Counted from the first letter of the stretch, positions 8,733 through 20,300 are shown. The stretch: 64,000 nucleotides of DNA from Gracilibacillus sp. YIM 98692 (GCF_010993965.1 NZ_WIXM01000003.1:62001-126000); one strand, 5' to 3'. The notes: generated by a model from the sequence alone, not told the origin. A program made the numbers and translations.

Positions 8733-9440
8733 TTAAGCATTTATAACACGTGTATATTCCCATATTGCATAATCTAATAATCTAGGAGTGAGATTAGGAT
8801 AATCCTTTTTTAATAATTCTGATGACCTTGTCATAATAGCCTGTGCTTCATTAATATTTACTTTTGATCCTAACACATCCTCTAAGAAACGTAATATCAT
8901 TCTATCGGGTTTAATCCATTCATCTGAACCTGCGAGCATGAAAAAATACGTCAGGGATACTCCGCTTCCTTGTCCTTTTATGGACTTAATTTCATTTTCA
9001 AAACTTCTATTTCCTAAAATTTTTGGCATGTTCTGTAAATAATGAACATCATATTGTTGAAGCACTTTGCAAAATTGATAGACTGCTTCTGTCTTAAGTA
9101 TTCCGTTAGTTGTTGAAGTTCTTTGCTTGTTTTGAAACACATCATATGTAAAGGTTTCAATTCCCATTTCATCCATCTTTTTAATAAACATATCGACGGA
9201 TTCTTGTTCATTTATATCTGGAGTAATGTCGTTATCCCTCGTCCTTTTTAATACAAAAAAGTCACAGTATTTCTTTACTGTATTTCTAGTACTTTCATAT
9301 CGAACACCGATGGAAAAAACCGCATCAATTACACATAATGGTAAACTTTGATAATAATATTCCTCTGGTAATGCTAGATTAGCCAAATCAAACTTCTCTT
9401 TGCTAGCTTCAGCTACTGCTTCTACTAAGGCGTGATTCAT
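8733..9440 (-). CDS. Conserved hypothetical protein with HhH/GPD-like motif
   Basis: 235 aa with the start placed at the ATG at 9440, because a strong GAGGGGAG site precedes it; the longer frame from 9485 has none. The protein is soluble and largely helical. IKGQGSGVSLTYFFMLAG then KPDRMILRFL near residues 165-200 resembles the helix-hairpin-helix plus conserved Asp of HhH-GPD DNA glycosylases, but the catalytic Lys region is not recognised. Function is unknown. It is monocistronic, followed by the alcohol dehydrogenase on the same strand. Confidence 0.7.
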   Translation of the reverse strand: MNHALVEAVAEASKEKFDLANLALPEEYYYQSLPLCVIDAVFSIGVRYESTRNTVKKYCDFFVLKRTRDNDITPDINEQESVDMFIKKMDEMGIETFTYDVFQNKQRTSTTNGILKTEAVYQFCKVLQQYDVHYLQNMPKILGNRSFENEIKSIKGQGSGVSLTYFFMLAGSDEWIKPDRMILRFLEDVLGSKVNINEAQAIMTRSSELLKKDYPNLTPRLLDYAIWEYTRVINA

Positions 9441-9550
9441 TACGCTACTCCCCTCTTTTGTTATCTCTTCAACAAAATTATACACTATTTTTACGATAGC
9501 ATGGTTATGAAAATGGCCCTATCAATAAGTAGATTACTATAATATAAAAT

Positions 9551-9579
9551 GAGCCTCTATTTTAAAGAGATAGAGGCTC
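9551..9579 (-). terminator. Terminator after the GH59 gene
   Basis: Perfect GAGCCTCTAT / ATAGAGGCTC stem with T-rich flanks, 12 bp after the stop codon of the GH59 gene. Confidence 0.85.
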
Positions 9580-9590
9580 ATAAATTAATT

Positions 9591-12500
9591 TTAATCGTTT
9601 ATTTCGGTTAATCCTTCGACTGCTTCCTGTAAAGTTGTTTTGGCGTCAACTACCTCCAATAGTGTAGATTGAGGATTTTTCAAAACTTGTTTTGCTCCCA
9701 TTAGCGCCTTGTGAAATGGTTTCCAACTTTCCTTAGTGTAATTTTTGTGATCTTTTTCTTCATTTTCATCATACAATTGCTGGAGTTCTGCTTTATCTAC
9801 TTCTACTTTATTTCTACCAGTGATGATATCCATACCATCAAAAACAAATTCACCAGCTTGAACATGAATTTTTGCGGTATGTTTCGTGTCTTTTAGCCCT
9901 CGAACGTGATAAGATGTCTGCCTGTCTCCTGTAGAATAAATTCTATAGTCATCTTCCACTAGCTGACCATCAATATACACATCAATTAATGCATCAGAAG
10001 TTGCTCCGAATAAATTGAACCCTGATCCGTCAAAATCGAAGATCATGCTGCTATTACTTTCTTCTGGTGTACTGTAAATATTGACTCCACGATAATCCAT
10101 AAAGGTTTCTTTTCTTTCATTATCACCAAGTGAAACTTTTAACGTATGCGGCTTTTCTTCCAAACCTCTTACAGAATATCTCACACCATCAGCATCTACG
10201 CCAAAGTTACCTACATCTTCGCCATCGAGTTCGAATTTATATTTTGTTTGTTCTCCAGTCCCAGCGAGATAATCTATCCCTGTACCTGTAAAGTTAATCA
10301 AAATATAAGGATTATCATCAAAATTTGCCCAAGCATTAGTGCTATTAGAGCCCCAAGAATTCCCATTCTCTCTGTAAGCATAGACTGTATTTTCCTCATA
10401 TCCTACTTCTGAATCATCTGCTATCTTAACAATCTCATTTGCTGCTAAGTTGGTGACTGATACTACAGGAACAGGATCTGTTGTCTCTATTTCCGCTTTT
10501 GTAAAACTGGTCCAGCTTTCTTTTGATACAACCTTAAGCGTATGTTCTTTTTCTTCGAGATTCTCTGCAGACCAGACCATTCTTTCCACACTGATATTAT
10601 TCAAATAATTCGCTTCACCCACTAATTCACCATCTAAATAGATATCAGCTGTTCCATTATTAGGATTCGCTTCTCCATATAACCTGATTTCATGACCTTT
10701 AAATGTAATTTCAAAGGATTCTCCATCAGATCCCCAAGCATTTCCGCTGTTCGATGACCAGTCTCCAGAATAGTACACTTTATTCAAAGTGCCTTGTGCA
10801 TTTGTAGAGTCCCTGTGTCCTACAGTTATTCCATTCCAAACAGGAAAGTCTGTACTCGCACTCATCCGCGTACGGTTGTAATGTGCATATCCTGATTGTA
10901 AAAACTCCCAATCTCCAACATAACCGATTGGATTCCATTTGTCATTATTATTTAAAGCTTCTTCTTCCGTATCATATACCTTACCTTGAGCATTATCAAA
11001 TTTATCTGATGTATAGGTGTAGCCTTTAACAGGATCAACACGCAAATTATCTATAAGTGTTTCATAATAACCAGAACCTATCGTCACTCGTCCTGCCATT
11101 ACGCTTGAGTCCTCGTCTGTATAAGCAGCTACCTCTTCACCGTCAAGATAAAGTGTAAAGACATTTTCTTTTGCTTCAAACGCTAAATTATGCCAAACCG
11201 TATTATCAAAGCTTTCAATCGTTCCCTCTTCTTCCACACTTCCAAACTTAAGAATTTCGTATCTTCCATCTGAATAGATACGTGCATTATATGGTGCTTG
11301 AGAATCTGACCAACCTGCTTTTACTTGACGCACTCCAATCAATGCATAGTTATCTCTGCCTTCCACTTCAGGTGTATGAGTATCTAGTAAAAAGTCGTAA
11401 GAAACTTTATAGTTTACCCAACGGAAATCACCTAGATTCGTGTTTGGATTAACACTAGACGCAGTTCCATCTGTTCCGCCCCAGACGGACCAATCTGCTC
11501 CAATAATGTCAGGAGTGATTTTTTGTTGTAACATATTCCCATGTTTTTTTGCATCCGGAATGTCCAGCTCTACCCGTTCTACGCTTCTGCTCTCAGCCTG
11601 TTTCGTTGCTTTTTCAACTACTTCAAATGCACCAATTTGGTCAGTCGTATAGCGTGGTGTACCTCCGCGACGCTCCACATAATCTCTGCCTTCTTCATCG
11701 ACAGGATATTCACGATATTCAAAGTCATCCGTATATGGTAATGGCATTATGGTGTCTTCTGATAAATCCACTGGTTGGGATTCATACTCAAAACCTTCTA
11801 CTTCAGATTCCTTGTCTAATGTAGAGATGGTTACGATAGAATAAGGTTTTACTTCTACTTCGTATACACCATCTTTAGGTGTGATGGTATTGATATTTTT
11901 CATCCAATTTGTATCATAAGCTTGCCCTTCGTCTGGACCACGTGTTTCCCAAACATAGACTTCTGCATTTTCTTTACCATTTAAATTTTGTGTTTTCATT
12001 TGATACTTGCGAGTCTCTTTTGTATTATTCGTAAAAATCGTTGTATAGTCATCTGTTTCAGGATCTTTTAACGTTATATAATCATGCGTACTCGTGTCGA
12101 CTCTGACTCCGCCATCTCCTTCAGCCCCGTCACTATAGGTTGCACCCTTTACGTACATCCAGCGCTCATTTTCTGGTGTAGAATGATCGTCATATCCAAC
12201 AAAGTTCATCACTTGACGTACACCTTGTATCCCACCGTCTACTTCATAAAAACCAGACCACGGATCAAACGCGCTAATCAAGTGCTTCGGATTATACTGA
12301 GAACCTTGATAAAAGGCTGCAACAGATGGTTGAAAATCAAATGAAACAGCATTCAAAGGATTATCGGTTGTACCAGTCCAAGAATAGACAGAAATAATCC
12401 TTGAAACGACATCGACCACCCCTGCGTTTCCACCAAGTCCATTGTAATTAGGTTCCATGTTTTTACGATAACGAGCATTAATCATTGGGGAAATTCCCTC

Positions 12501-13379
12501 AGATATCCAAACCTCTTTTGGTTCTTTACCCTCATCCATCAACTTATTTTGCAAAGCAGTAAGCTCATTAGAACCATCTAAATCATAGTGAACACTGATT
12601 ACATCAATTTCATCAATCAAGTCTGGATTATCCAGTAGCACTTGGCTAATAGATGATGTGTCACGATAACCATCTGCGGCAACAAGCTTAATATGTTTAT
12701 AGTCTGATTCATAATTTGGCTCTTCTTTTATTTTTGAAGTAAAATATTTCAGCCATTCCACTTCAATTCTGCCATTACCATTTATTGCTCTTTCATTTTG
12801 TGAGATTCCAACATAATCTAATTTAAAGCCGTACTCCTTATAAACTGCATCGATAGTCTTTTTATACCATTGATATCGATTTTCATAATCTCCATTTGCA
12901 ACACCATTCCATGTCCATCGAGGTTCACCCCAACGCAAGATTTCAGTCGTGATATCAGGATTGATTGATTTTGCATCAGCTGCAAATTGAAAACCTGCGC
13001 CTCTTAGGACATTGGCTGGTTCATCTGCATAACGCATCGTTGCAGGTTCTGTTCCTGAAGAGGAGTTAATATCGCCGCCTAGTTCTACTTTTACATGCGT
13101 TAATCCAGCCCCTGTATTTGGGTTAAATAGCTTGTTCATGATTTCCCAATATTTTTCTGGATGCTCTTCTTTGTAATCTAACAACAGACGAGATGTATTA
13201 TTGCCTGACACTGTCCCAAAACCTTTAAAACGGTTAAATTCATCTACATCGTTTCCATCAATCGTGATGGTTCTCATATTATCTTCAGCTTTAGATTCAC
13301 CGGCTGTCATTAATGCAACGACAAAAAATAACGTGGAAACAAGTGCTAAATACCCGATCATTTTTCTTTTACTTGTCAT
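9591..13379 (-). CDS. Secreted multidomain GH59 (galactocerebrosidase-family) glycosidase
   Basis: 1262 aa. The start is placed at the ATG at 13379 with an AAAGGG site; an in-frame GTG at 13397 overlaps that site. A signal peptide ends near GESKA (residue 31). Residues about 45-540 match GH59: FKGFGTVSGNNTSRLL, KVELGGD, then ISQNERAIN with likely acid/base Glu196 and WISEGISP with likely nucleophile Glu294. These correspond to IWNERSYN and SSEDFS of human GALC. Then come a LamG-like domain (about 560-800), two or three GH59-associated beta-sandwich/CBM-like repeats (about 810-1180) and a C-terminal FIVAR domain. Likely an exo-beta-galactosidase on plant galactan side chains, fitting the adjacent rhamnogalacturonan lyases. 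Substrate is inferred. Confidence 0.85.
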   Translation of the reverse strand: MTSKRKMIGYLALVSTLFFVVALMTAGESKAEDNMRTITIDGNDVDEFNRFKGFGTVSGNNTSRLLLDYKEEHPEKYWEIMNKLFNPNTGAGLTHVKVELGGDINSSSGTEPATMRYADEPANVLRGAGFQFAADAKSINPDITTEILRWGEPRWTWNGVANGDYENRYQWYKKTIDAVYKEYGFKLDYVGISQNERAINGNGRIEVEWLKYFTSKIKEEPNYESDYKHIKLVAADGYRDTSSISQVLLDNPDLIDEIDVISVHYDLDGSNELTALQNKLMDEGKEPKEVWISEGISPMINARYRKNMEPNYNGLGGNAGVVDVVSRIISVYSWTGTTDNPLNAVSFDFQPSVAAFYQGSQYNPKHLISAFDPWSGFYEVDGGIQGVRQVMNFVGYDDHSTPENERWMYVKGATYSDGAEGDGGVRVDTSTHDYITLKDPETDDYTTIFTNNTKETRKYQMKTQNLNGKENAEVYVWETRGPDEGQAYDTNWMKNINTITPKDGVYEVEVKPYSIVTISTLDKESEVEGFEYESQPVDLSEDTIMPLPYTDDFEYREYPVDEEGRDYVERRGGTPRYTTDQIGAFEVVEKATKQAESRSVERVELDIPDAKKHGNMLQQKITPDIIGADWSVWGGTDGTASSVNPNTNLGDFRWVNYKVSYDFLLDTHTPEVEGRDNYALIGVRQVKAGWSDSQAPYNARIYSDGRYEILKFGSVEEEGTIESFDNTVWHNLAFEAKENVFTLYLDGEEVAAYTDEDSSVMAGRVTIGSGYYETLIDNLRVDPVKGYTYTSDKFDNAQGKVYDTEEEALNNNDKWNPIGYVGDWEFLQSGYAHYNRTRMSASTDFPVWNGITVGHRDSTNAQGTLNKVYYSGDWSSNSGNAWGSDGESFEITFKGHEIRLYGEANPNNGTADIYLDGELVGEANYLNNISVERMVWSAENLEEKEHTLKVVSKESWTSFTKAEIETTDPVPVVSVTNLAANEIVKIADDSEVGYEENTVYAYRENGNSWGSNSTNAWANFDDNPYILINFTGTGIDYLAGTGEQTKYKFELDGEDVGNFGVDADGVRYSVRGLEEKPHTLKVSLGDNERKETFMDYRGVNIYSTPEESNSSMIFDFDGSGFNLFGATSDALIDVYIDGQLVEDDYRIYSTGDRQTSYHVRGLKDTKHTAKIHVQAGEFVFDGMDIITGRNKVEVDKAELQQLYDENEEKDHKNYTKESWKPFHKALMGAKQVLKNPQSTLLEVVDAKTTLQEAVEGLTEIND

Positions 13380-13523
13380 GTTATCCAACCCTTTCACTTT
13401 AAAACATAGAATGATTTCAGTAATTCTTAGGAGTGAATTTACAAGACTTCTTGCTCACTCCTTTTACGCCTGTTAATCTAAGCTGTTGGATGATTAGAAT
13501 GAATCCCTCCTTTTTAAAATTTT

Positions 13524-13537
13524 TGTCAGCGTTTACA
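13524..13537 (-). promoter_or_regulatory. CcpA cre box upstream of the GH59 gene
   Basis: TGTCAGCGTTTACA on the + strand (TGTAAACGCTGACA on the minus) matches the cre consensus exactly. It lies 145 bp before the GH59 start, in the likely promoter region, implying glucose repression. Confidence 0.8.
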
Positions 13538-13650
13538 TTATTTCATATTTTATTTTCCTTTTATATCTTGATATTGACATCATTTAATACTTTTTTTACA
13601 TATTTTGCCCACTTCCTATTTACTCTGAAAGGATGTGCTTGCTTAGCAAG

Positions 13651-13681
13651 AAAAAAGGTTAGACAATAACTGCCTAACCTT
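13651..13681 (-). terminator. Terminator of the first PL11 gene
   Basis: Minus-strand stem AAGGTTAGGCA / TGTCTAACCTT followed by TTTTTC, 30 bp after the stop codon at 13711. Confidence 0.85.
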
Positions 13682-13710
13682 ACATTCTTACTCTTAAAAG
13701 TTTAACAATT

Positions 13711-16700
13711 TTAATTCTGCCAATCCTCTATTAACGCATGTGCATCTGCTTTGACTTTTTCTTGGAAAGCATGATTCAAACTACTTTTATCCAAGTGTTT
13801 AATAAAATCTTCCATATGTTTAGCAGCTTGACCTGGTCTATCAATGGACAATTGATGTGCTGCTTGATCTAGCTTATTCGTTAAAATGGAGTGTTTTTTA
13901 TCAGTTGTTTCTGAGTTAATCAAATACTTGATTGCCTCTAAGTTTGGTGTATAATCCACTTCAGGGAAGTCAAGGTTTCCTTCTAGTACTTGATCTCGGA
14001 TATCTTCTCCTAAATAATAACCAATATGAGGCGGTTGATTATACGTCGTATTTTGCCATGCAATCCCCATTCGGTAAACCGAATCATGCATTAATGTTGG
14101 CAAACGATATTCAGTTGGGATAGTCGTACTAAAGATTCGAAGTTCAGAGCTATCAGGTGTTGGGTAGATAGCTTCTTCACGCCAGTCCCCTAAAATATCT
14201 GCTTGAAGTGTTGGATTTGCTTTAGTTCCATTATTGCTCACAACACCTTCAAATTGCTCCATCACATAAGCTTCACCAGTGTCTTCATTATATTTCGTAA
14301 TGGAAGTACCATCTAAAAGCTCGTGTGATAAGTCTCCATCCCAGTAAGTGACAAAGTTTACTGGCAATCCAATATTACGGAAGCTTTCCTCTATCACATC
14401 ACCTTGGACATTGTAAACACCACCGCCATCTTCTACATTAGCGCCACCAGTACCCCAAAATTCATAACCAGGTTTTGAAGTAATATTAGCAGCTACACCT
14501 CGCCCAGCATCTTTATAAGCAAAAAATGCTTCGAGCGTTTCACCAGTTGCACCATCATGGTATTCTAAGGATGCCACTTCCGGCTCTTCACGAACACCAA
14601 AAACATGCAACCCTTCACGGTCTGGATCAAATGCACCTACATGTAATGCGTCACCATGGGATCCTTCTTCCCTGCCCATTTCTCCATCCATGGCATAAAG
14701 AATCGATCCGTCATGGTCAAGTGTCAATGAACCAGCAATAATTTCATCAAACCCATCGTTATCGACATCACCAGTTGCAAGGTTGTGGTTACCTAAACTT
14801 TCCCCACGACCAGCTTCATCTGTATCAAATGTCCAATCTTCGATTAATTCATCATTTTCTAAACTGTAGGCTGCAAATGTCGTGCGCTCATAATAACCTC
14901 TTCCATAAATAGCGCTAGGTTTTTTCCCATCTAAATAAGCGACACCAGATAAGAATCGATCAGAACGGTTATAGAATGTATCTCCCCATGACGCACCTTG
15001 ATCGCCTTCTTCTTTTTCAATAGGGAAAGCATAATCAATCGTGTCAATCACTTGCCCAGTTTCCCCATCAAAAACGGATACATATTCTGGTCCAGTTACA
15101 ACGTGCCCCCCATCATTGATCCATCTTCCATCATCCTCAGGGTTTCCAATTACACTAATCACTTTATCGCTATCGTACTCCCCGTTTGTTGCACCATATA
15201 CGGTTGTAGCATCTGCCGTTTTAATTAAAAATTCTGATTTTCCATTTCCATCCATATCAGCGACAACAAATTGATGATATTGTGGGCCTGATGTTAAATT
15301 CATTCCCATATTCATGCGCCATAACAAGGTTCCATCTAATTTATAAGCATCAAAAATGGTAGGACCTGTAATAACATCCTCCAAAGCAGTCATTGCATTA
15401 GACGGGCGCCATTTTAATATAATTTCGTATTCGCCATCACCGTCTAAATCACCTACACTAGCATCATTTGCGCTATACGTGTAATCTCCTGTTGGTGTCG
15501 TGCCACCTTCAGGTTTTTGCAGTGGTAAAGATAGGTAATCATTAGATGCTGCTGATACTTCATTAGTTTCAGTCGCATTACCTTGAACTAATGTTTCGAT
15601 AGTGTACTCGGCACCTGGTTCCCCTTGTTTATCCTCATAGTTTGTAACAGAAAGCGGCTCTTCGTTTAATTTTTGACCATTTCGATAAATATTGAATAAA
15701 ACATCTTTATCATATTCATCCGCTAATAGTCTCCATGATACAAAGACACTTTCATCTGTTGGCAGTGCGATAACACCTCTATCCAACCACTCGGTATTAC
15801 GATTGGTTTCAGGAGGAGTAAGTCGGTTGTACACATAAAGTGTCGCTTCTTTTTCAAAAGAGTTTACTATCCCTTCTGTTTCGGCAAGCGTCCCTTTAAA
15901 TTCGTATACTCCTTCTTCATCAGGATTCCATTGTTTATCGACTTCTGTCCATTCTTCTATTGGCACATCTACTTTACGATTATCTGCTAATTGAACGGAA
16001 ACAGTTTCTGGTAAACCAATGGATTCAAGAGCCTCTGTTGTTTCGCCAACATACACTCGATGGTAAGGAAGACGTGGAATATTGGTTATCGCATTATCTT
16101 GAATCGGCTTATGATAAACACCCATATTATCTAAGTAGGTTGTCCATGTATGATTATTCCCTGACGTACGCATCCCTACTAGTCGTAATGTTGAAACAGT
16201 CCCATCAAAATTTACTCCTTCTAAAGAGGAGGTATACGATTCTGTTTCTCCTGTTTCTTTGCTTTCCAATGTTAATGTTAATTCATTCGTTAACAAGTCA
16301 ATATTTACTTGTACGTTATACCATGCTTCCGGGTTTGTCATTCCTGTTTCAACAGGAGCATTTTTTCCAACAAAATAAACTAATGGGGCATTATTCGTGT
16401 TATTTAGTGTAAACACAGTGTTTCCAGCACTATCGGAAATGCGGAACTCGCCACCATTTTCTTCTGGATGGACTCCTTTATCATTGTTCTTACCAGGATA
16501 CCAGTCAAACTTAACTAGAATCTGTTCACCCTTAACAGCAGAGTCCAATTCCTTTGTCGCGACACGTCCACCTGATTGATCGACAATACTAAAATCTAGC
16601 TTAGGTGTGTTATTTCCTGCAATCTCTTCCTCATTAATAGATACTGTTGCTGCAAAAGTTGAAAACCCCCAGTTTTCAGGAGTTACTTCACCAGAATCAC

Positions 16701-16848
16701 CAAAATCACTATAATAAATGCCTTCATACCCTTCAACCTCTGGGATTTCCACAGTTTCTGCAAATGAGATAAATGAAAAATTTGCAAATAAAAGGATAAA
16801 TGTAGCCATCACTACAAAAGTTCTTTTTATACTTCTGTTATGCCTCAA
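13711..16848 (-). CDS. Secreted rhamnogalacturonan lyase, PL11 (YesW-like), copy A
   Basis: 1045 aa. A signal peptide ends near FISFA. Layout: an N-terminal LamG/CBM-like beta-sandwich (about 40-245), a bacterial Ig-like domain (about 255-345), the PL11 catalytic propeller (about 350-975), and a C-terminal FIMAH-type helical domain (QAAKHMEDFIKHL). PL11 marks are LDRGVIALPT, VFVSWRLLADEYD, and Ca-binding-like DLDGDGEYE, DMDGNGKSEF and DVDNDGFDEI. The family eliminates the rhamnosyl-galacturonosyl link of rhamnogalacturonan I. Only a TTG start (16848) fits the AAGGAG site 11 bp upstream; the nearby GTG codons are out of frame. About 70% identical by eye to copy B. B. subtilis YesW and YesX lack the extra N-terminal domains. 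Confidence 0.93.
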   Translation of the reverse strand: MRHNRSIKRTFVVMATFILLFANFSFISFAETVEIPEVEGYEGIYYSDFGDSGEVTPENWGFSTFAATVSINEEEIAGNNTPKLDFSIVDQSGGRVATKELDSAVKGEQILVKFDWYPGKNNDKGVHPEENGGEFRISDSAGNTVFTLNNTNNAPLVYFVGKNAPVETGMTNPEAWYNVQVNIDLLTNELTLTLESKETGETESYTSSLEGVNFDGTVSTLRLVGMRTSGNNHTWTTYLDNMGVYHKPIQDNAITNIPRLPYHRVYVGETTEALESIGLPETVSVQLADNRKVDVPIEEWTEVDKQWNPDEEGVYEFKGTLAETEGIVNSFEKEATLYVYNRLTPPETNRNTEWLDRGVIALPTDESVFVSWRLLADEYDKDVLFNIYRNGQKLNEEPLSVTNYEDKQGEPGAEYTIETLVQGNATETNEVSAASNDYLSLPLQKPEGGTTPTGDYTYSANDASVGDLDGDGEYEIILKWRPSNAMTALEDVITGPTIFDAYKLDGTLLWRMNMGMNLTSGPQYHQFVVADMDGNGKSEFLIKTADATTVYGATNGEYDSDKVISVIGNPEDDGRWINDGGHVVTGPEYVSVFDGETGQVIDTIDYAFPIEKEEGDQGASWGDTFYNRSDRFLSGVAYLDGKKPSAIYGRGYYERTTFAAYSLENDELIEDWTFDTDEAGRGESLGNHNLATGDVDNDGFDEIIAGSLTLDHDGSILYAMDGEMGREEGSHGDALHVGAFDPDREGLHVFGVREEPEVASLEYHDGATGETLEAFFAYKDAGRGVAANITSKPGYEFWGTGGANVEDGGGVYNVQGDVIEESFRNIGLPVNFVTYWDGDLSHELLDGTSITKYNEDTGEAYVMEQFEGVVSNNGTKANPTLQADILGDWREEAIYPTPDSSELRIFSTTIPTEYRLPTLMHDSVYRMGIAWQNTTYNQPPHIGYYLGEDIRDQVLEGNLDFPEVDYTPNLEAIKYLINSETTDKKHSILTNKLDQAAHQLSIDRPGQAAKHMEDFIKHLDKSSLNHAFQEKVKADAHALIEDWQN

Positions 16849-17333
16849 TATTCACTTCACTCCTTCTTTTTTGTCTAAGAAGTATGTTGAACATGCTGCA
16901 AATCTTTATAGACATATGAGATTCCATCTCACTTTGCAACCTAGTTAGTTCCATTTTGGTGCATAAACAAACCTAAAACAGTTATTGCTCCGTTCACATT
17001 CGATTCACAATAACAGCTGTTTTCACCTCCTACTCATGAAACCGAATACATTATTATAGATGATCTAACTTTTTTACGCTCCATTTGGCTAACTATATGG
17101 TCAAATGATAGAAAGAAATCTCTTAGTAAAGATTACCAACAACTAGAATCCTCTGTCTATTGTACTCTTTTGCAGTTGTAGAATCCTTGTGACACAATGG
17201 GTTTGATCTATATAATACTTTTTTTACATACATTTCATATTTCATTGCAAAAAATACGTAGTAAGAAGGAAGGAGATGGAAATAGGTTTATAATACTAAT
17301 CCCTAAAATAAAAAGGATAATTGTCCTACATTA
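16849..17333. other. Intergenic leader between the two PL11 genes
   Basis: 485 bp without a convincing gene. It contains the ribosome site of copy A and A/T-rich promoter-like DNA. A stretch near 17100-17200 weakly resembles 20640-20760 upstream of copy B, so the two leaders may share ancestry. No cre box was found here. Confidence 0.5.
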
Positions 17334-17366
17334 AAAACAGGACAGTAGGGCTAACCCCACTGTCCT
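17334..17366 (-). terminator. Terminator of the second PL11 gene
   Basis: Minus-strand stem AGGACAGTGGG / CCCTACTGTCCT followed by GTTTTTA, 10 bp after the stop. Confidence 0.85.
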
Positions 17367-17375
17367 ACATTATTT

Positions 17376-20300
17376 CTATTTTGTCCAAATATCAATTAAT
17401 GAAAGAGCATCCGCTTTTAATTTTTCTTTAAGCTCTGCGTTTAAACTGCTTCTTTCTAAGTGTTTAATGAAATCTTCCATATGTTTAGCAGCTTGGCTTG
17501 GTCTGTTAATCGATAATTGGTGCTGTGCTTGATCTAGTTTATTCTTGAGTACTGAATGCTTCGGATCATTAATTTCTAGGTTAGACGTATGTTTCATAGC
17601 ATCTATACTAGGTGTGTAATCAACAGTTGGTGCTTCTAATTCTCCTGCAAGAACATCTTCTCTTATATCTTCACCCAGATAGAAACCAAGATGAGGCGGC
17701 TGATTATAGGCTGAATTTTGCCATGCAATTCCCATTCTATATACAGAATCATGCATCAACGTATGAAGTCTGTATTCAGTCGGAATGGTCGTACTGAATA
17801 TTCTTAGCTCTGAACTATCCGTTGTAGGAAGCAGAACTTCTTCACGCCAGTCCCCAAGAATATCAGCCTGTAATGTCGGTGTCGCTTTTGTTCCATTATT
17901 ACTTACAACACCTTTAAAATCTCTCATAAGCTCAGCTTTGCCAGTATCTTCGTTATACTTTGTAATGGATGTATCATCCAATAATTCGTTCAGTAAGTCT
18001 CCATCCCAGTAAAGCGAAAAGTTAACGCTAAGACCTGCATCTCTAAAGCTATCGGCTATAACATCACCTTGAACATTATAGATTCCTCCACCTGATTCAA
18101 CATCTGGTCCTCCCGTTCCCCAGAATTCATAACCAGGGTTAGAGGTAATGTTCGCAGCTAGTCCACGTCCTGCATCTTTACTAGCGTAGAAAGACATAAG
18201 GGTTTCGCCCGTTGCTCCATCATGGTATTCCAGAGATGCAACTGCAGGTACTTCATGAACAGCGAAAACATGAAGGCCTTCACGTTCTGGATCGAATGCA
18301 CCTACATGTAATGCATCACCATGAGATCCAAGCTCACGTCCCATTTCTCCATCCATCGCATAAAGAATCGAGCCATCATGGTCAAGAGTTAGGGAACCTG
18401 CTACTATTTCATCAAAACCATCATTATCAACATCACCAGTCGCAAGACTATGGAATCCTAATCCGCCGCCTCTGCCTTCTTCGTCTGAATCAAACGTCCA
18501 TTCCTCGACAAGTTCACCGTCAACTAAGTTATATGCCGCAAAGGTTGTGCGTGCATAATATCCCCTACCGTAAATAGCACTTGGAGTTTGTCCATCTAAG
18601 TAGGCTAAGCCTGAAAGGAATCTGTCTGAACGATTGTACCATGTATCTCCCCATGAAGCGCCTCGATCGCCTTCTTCTTTTTCAACTGGAAATGCATAAT
18701 CAATCGTATCAATAACCTCTCCTGTTTCTCCATCAAAGACAGACATATATTCAGGTCCGCCATACACATGACCGCTATCATTTACCCATTTTCCATCATC
18801 TTCTGGATTCCCGACCACGCTAAGTACTTTATTAGGATCGAACTTTCCATCGGTTGTACCATAAGATGTTGTCGCGTCAGCTGTTTTAATGAGAAATTCA
18901 CTTTTACCATTTCCATTGAAATCAGCTACGACAAATTGGTTATAATGCGCACCAGATGTAAGGTTATGCCCCATGTTTATCCGCCATAAAAGCGTTCCAT
19001 CTAGTTTATAAGCATCAAAAATAGTCGGACCAGTCATGCCTGTATGTGCACTATCTATCGCATTAGACGGATACCATTTCACAATAACTTCGTATTCTCC
19101 ATCACCATCTAAGTCACCTACACTAGAGTCATTGACACTATACGTGTAATCTCCAGTTGCAGTCGTTCCACCCTCAGGCTTTTGCATTGGAATAGAAAGA
19201 TAATCTTCCCCTGCCGCATCTACGTCATTTTTTTCAGTGGATTTACCATTCACCAATGTTTCAACAGTGTACGTATCCCCAGCGGTACCTTCTGAATCTT
19301 CAAAGTTTGTCACAGCTAATGGTTCAGCATTTAACTTCTTGCCATTGCGGTAAACATTAAATGTCACATCTTTATCATATTCATCAGCTAATAGACGCCA
19401 AGATACGAAAATGCCATTATCTGATTGAAGAGCCACGACACCTCGATCCAGCCATTCTGTATCCCTCTCTGTGTCTGGTGGAGTAAGACGATTATAGACA
19501 TAGATCGTAGCATTTCTGTCAAAGGTGTTCTCTACACCCTCTGTTTCAGCAAGGGTTCCTCTAAATTCATAGACACCTGATTCACCAGGATTCCACTCTT
19601 GTCCAACAGCTACCCATTCACTTACAGCAACATCTGGAGTGCTGTTATCAGCTAGAGTAACAGTAACGGCTTCAGGTAATCCAATGGAATCGATATCTTC
19701 CGTTGTTTCATCTACATAAACGCGATGATAAGGTAATGAATTTACCTTTGTAATCGTTTGATCACTAATCGGCTTATGATAAACTCCGAAATTATCTAGA
19801 TAGGTTGTCCAAGTATGGTTATTTCCAGACGTACGAATACCTACTAATTTTACAGTAGAGATAGACCCGTCAAAATCTACACCATCTAAAGAAGTGGTAT
19901 AAGCTTCATTAACACCAGCTTCTTGATTTTCAAGTGTTAAGGAAACTTCATTACTGATTAAATCTAAATGAACCTCTACTTCATACCATGCTTCTGGTTC
20001 AGTAATATTTGTTTCAGCAGGCTCATTATTACCAGCAGAATAAGTTAATGGCGCATTATTTGTATTGTTTAATGTAAATACTGTATTACCTGAGCTGTCA
20101 ATAAGTCTGAATTCGCCACCGTTTTCTTCTGCTTTGTCACCTTTATCATTATTCTTCCCTGGATACCAGTCAAATTTAACAAGTATCTCTTCACCTTTTA
20201 CAGCAGAATCAAAATGCTTAGTGGCAACTCGTCCACCGGATTGATTAACTATACTAAAATCTAGCTTAGGCGTGTTATTTCCAGCAATATCATCCTCATT

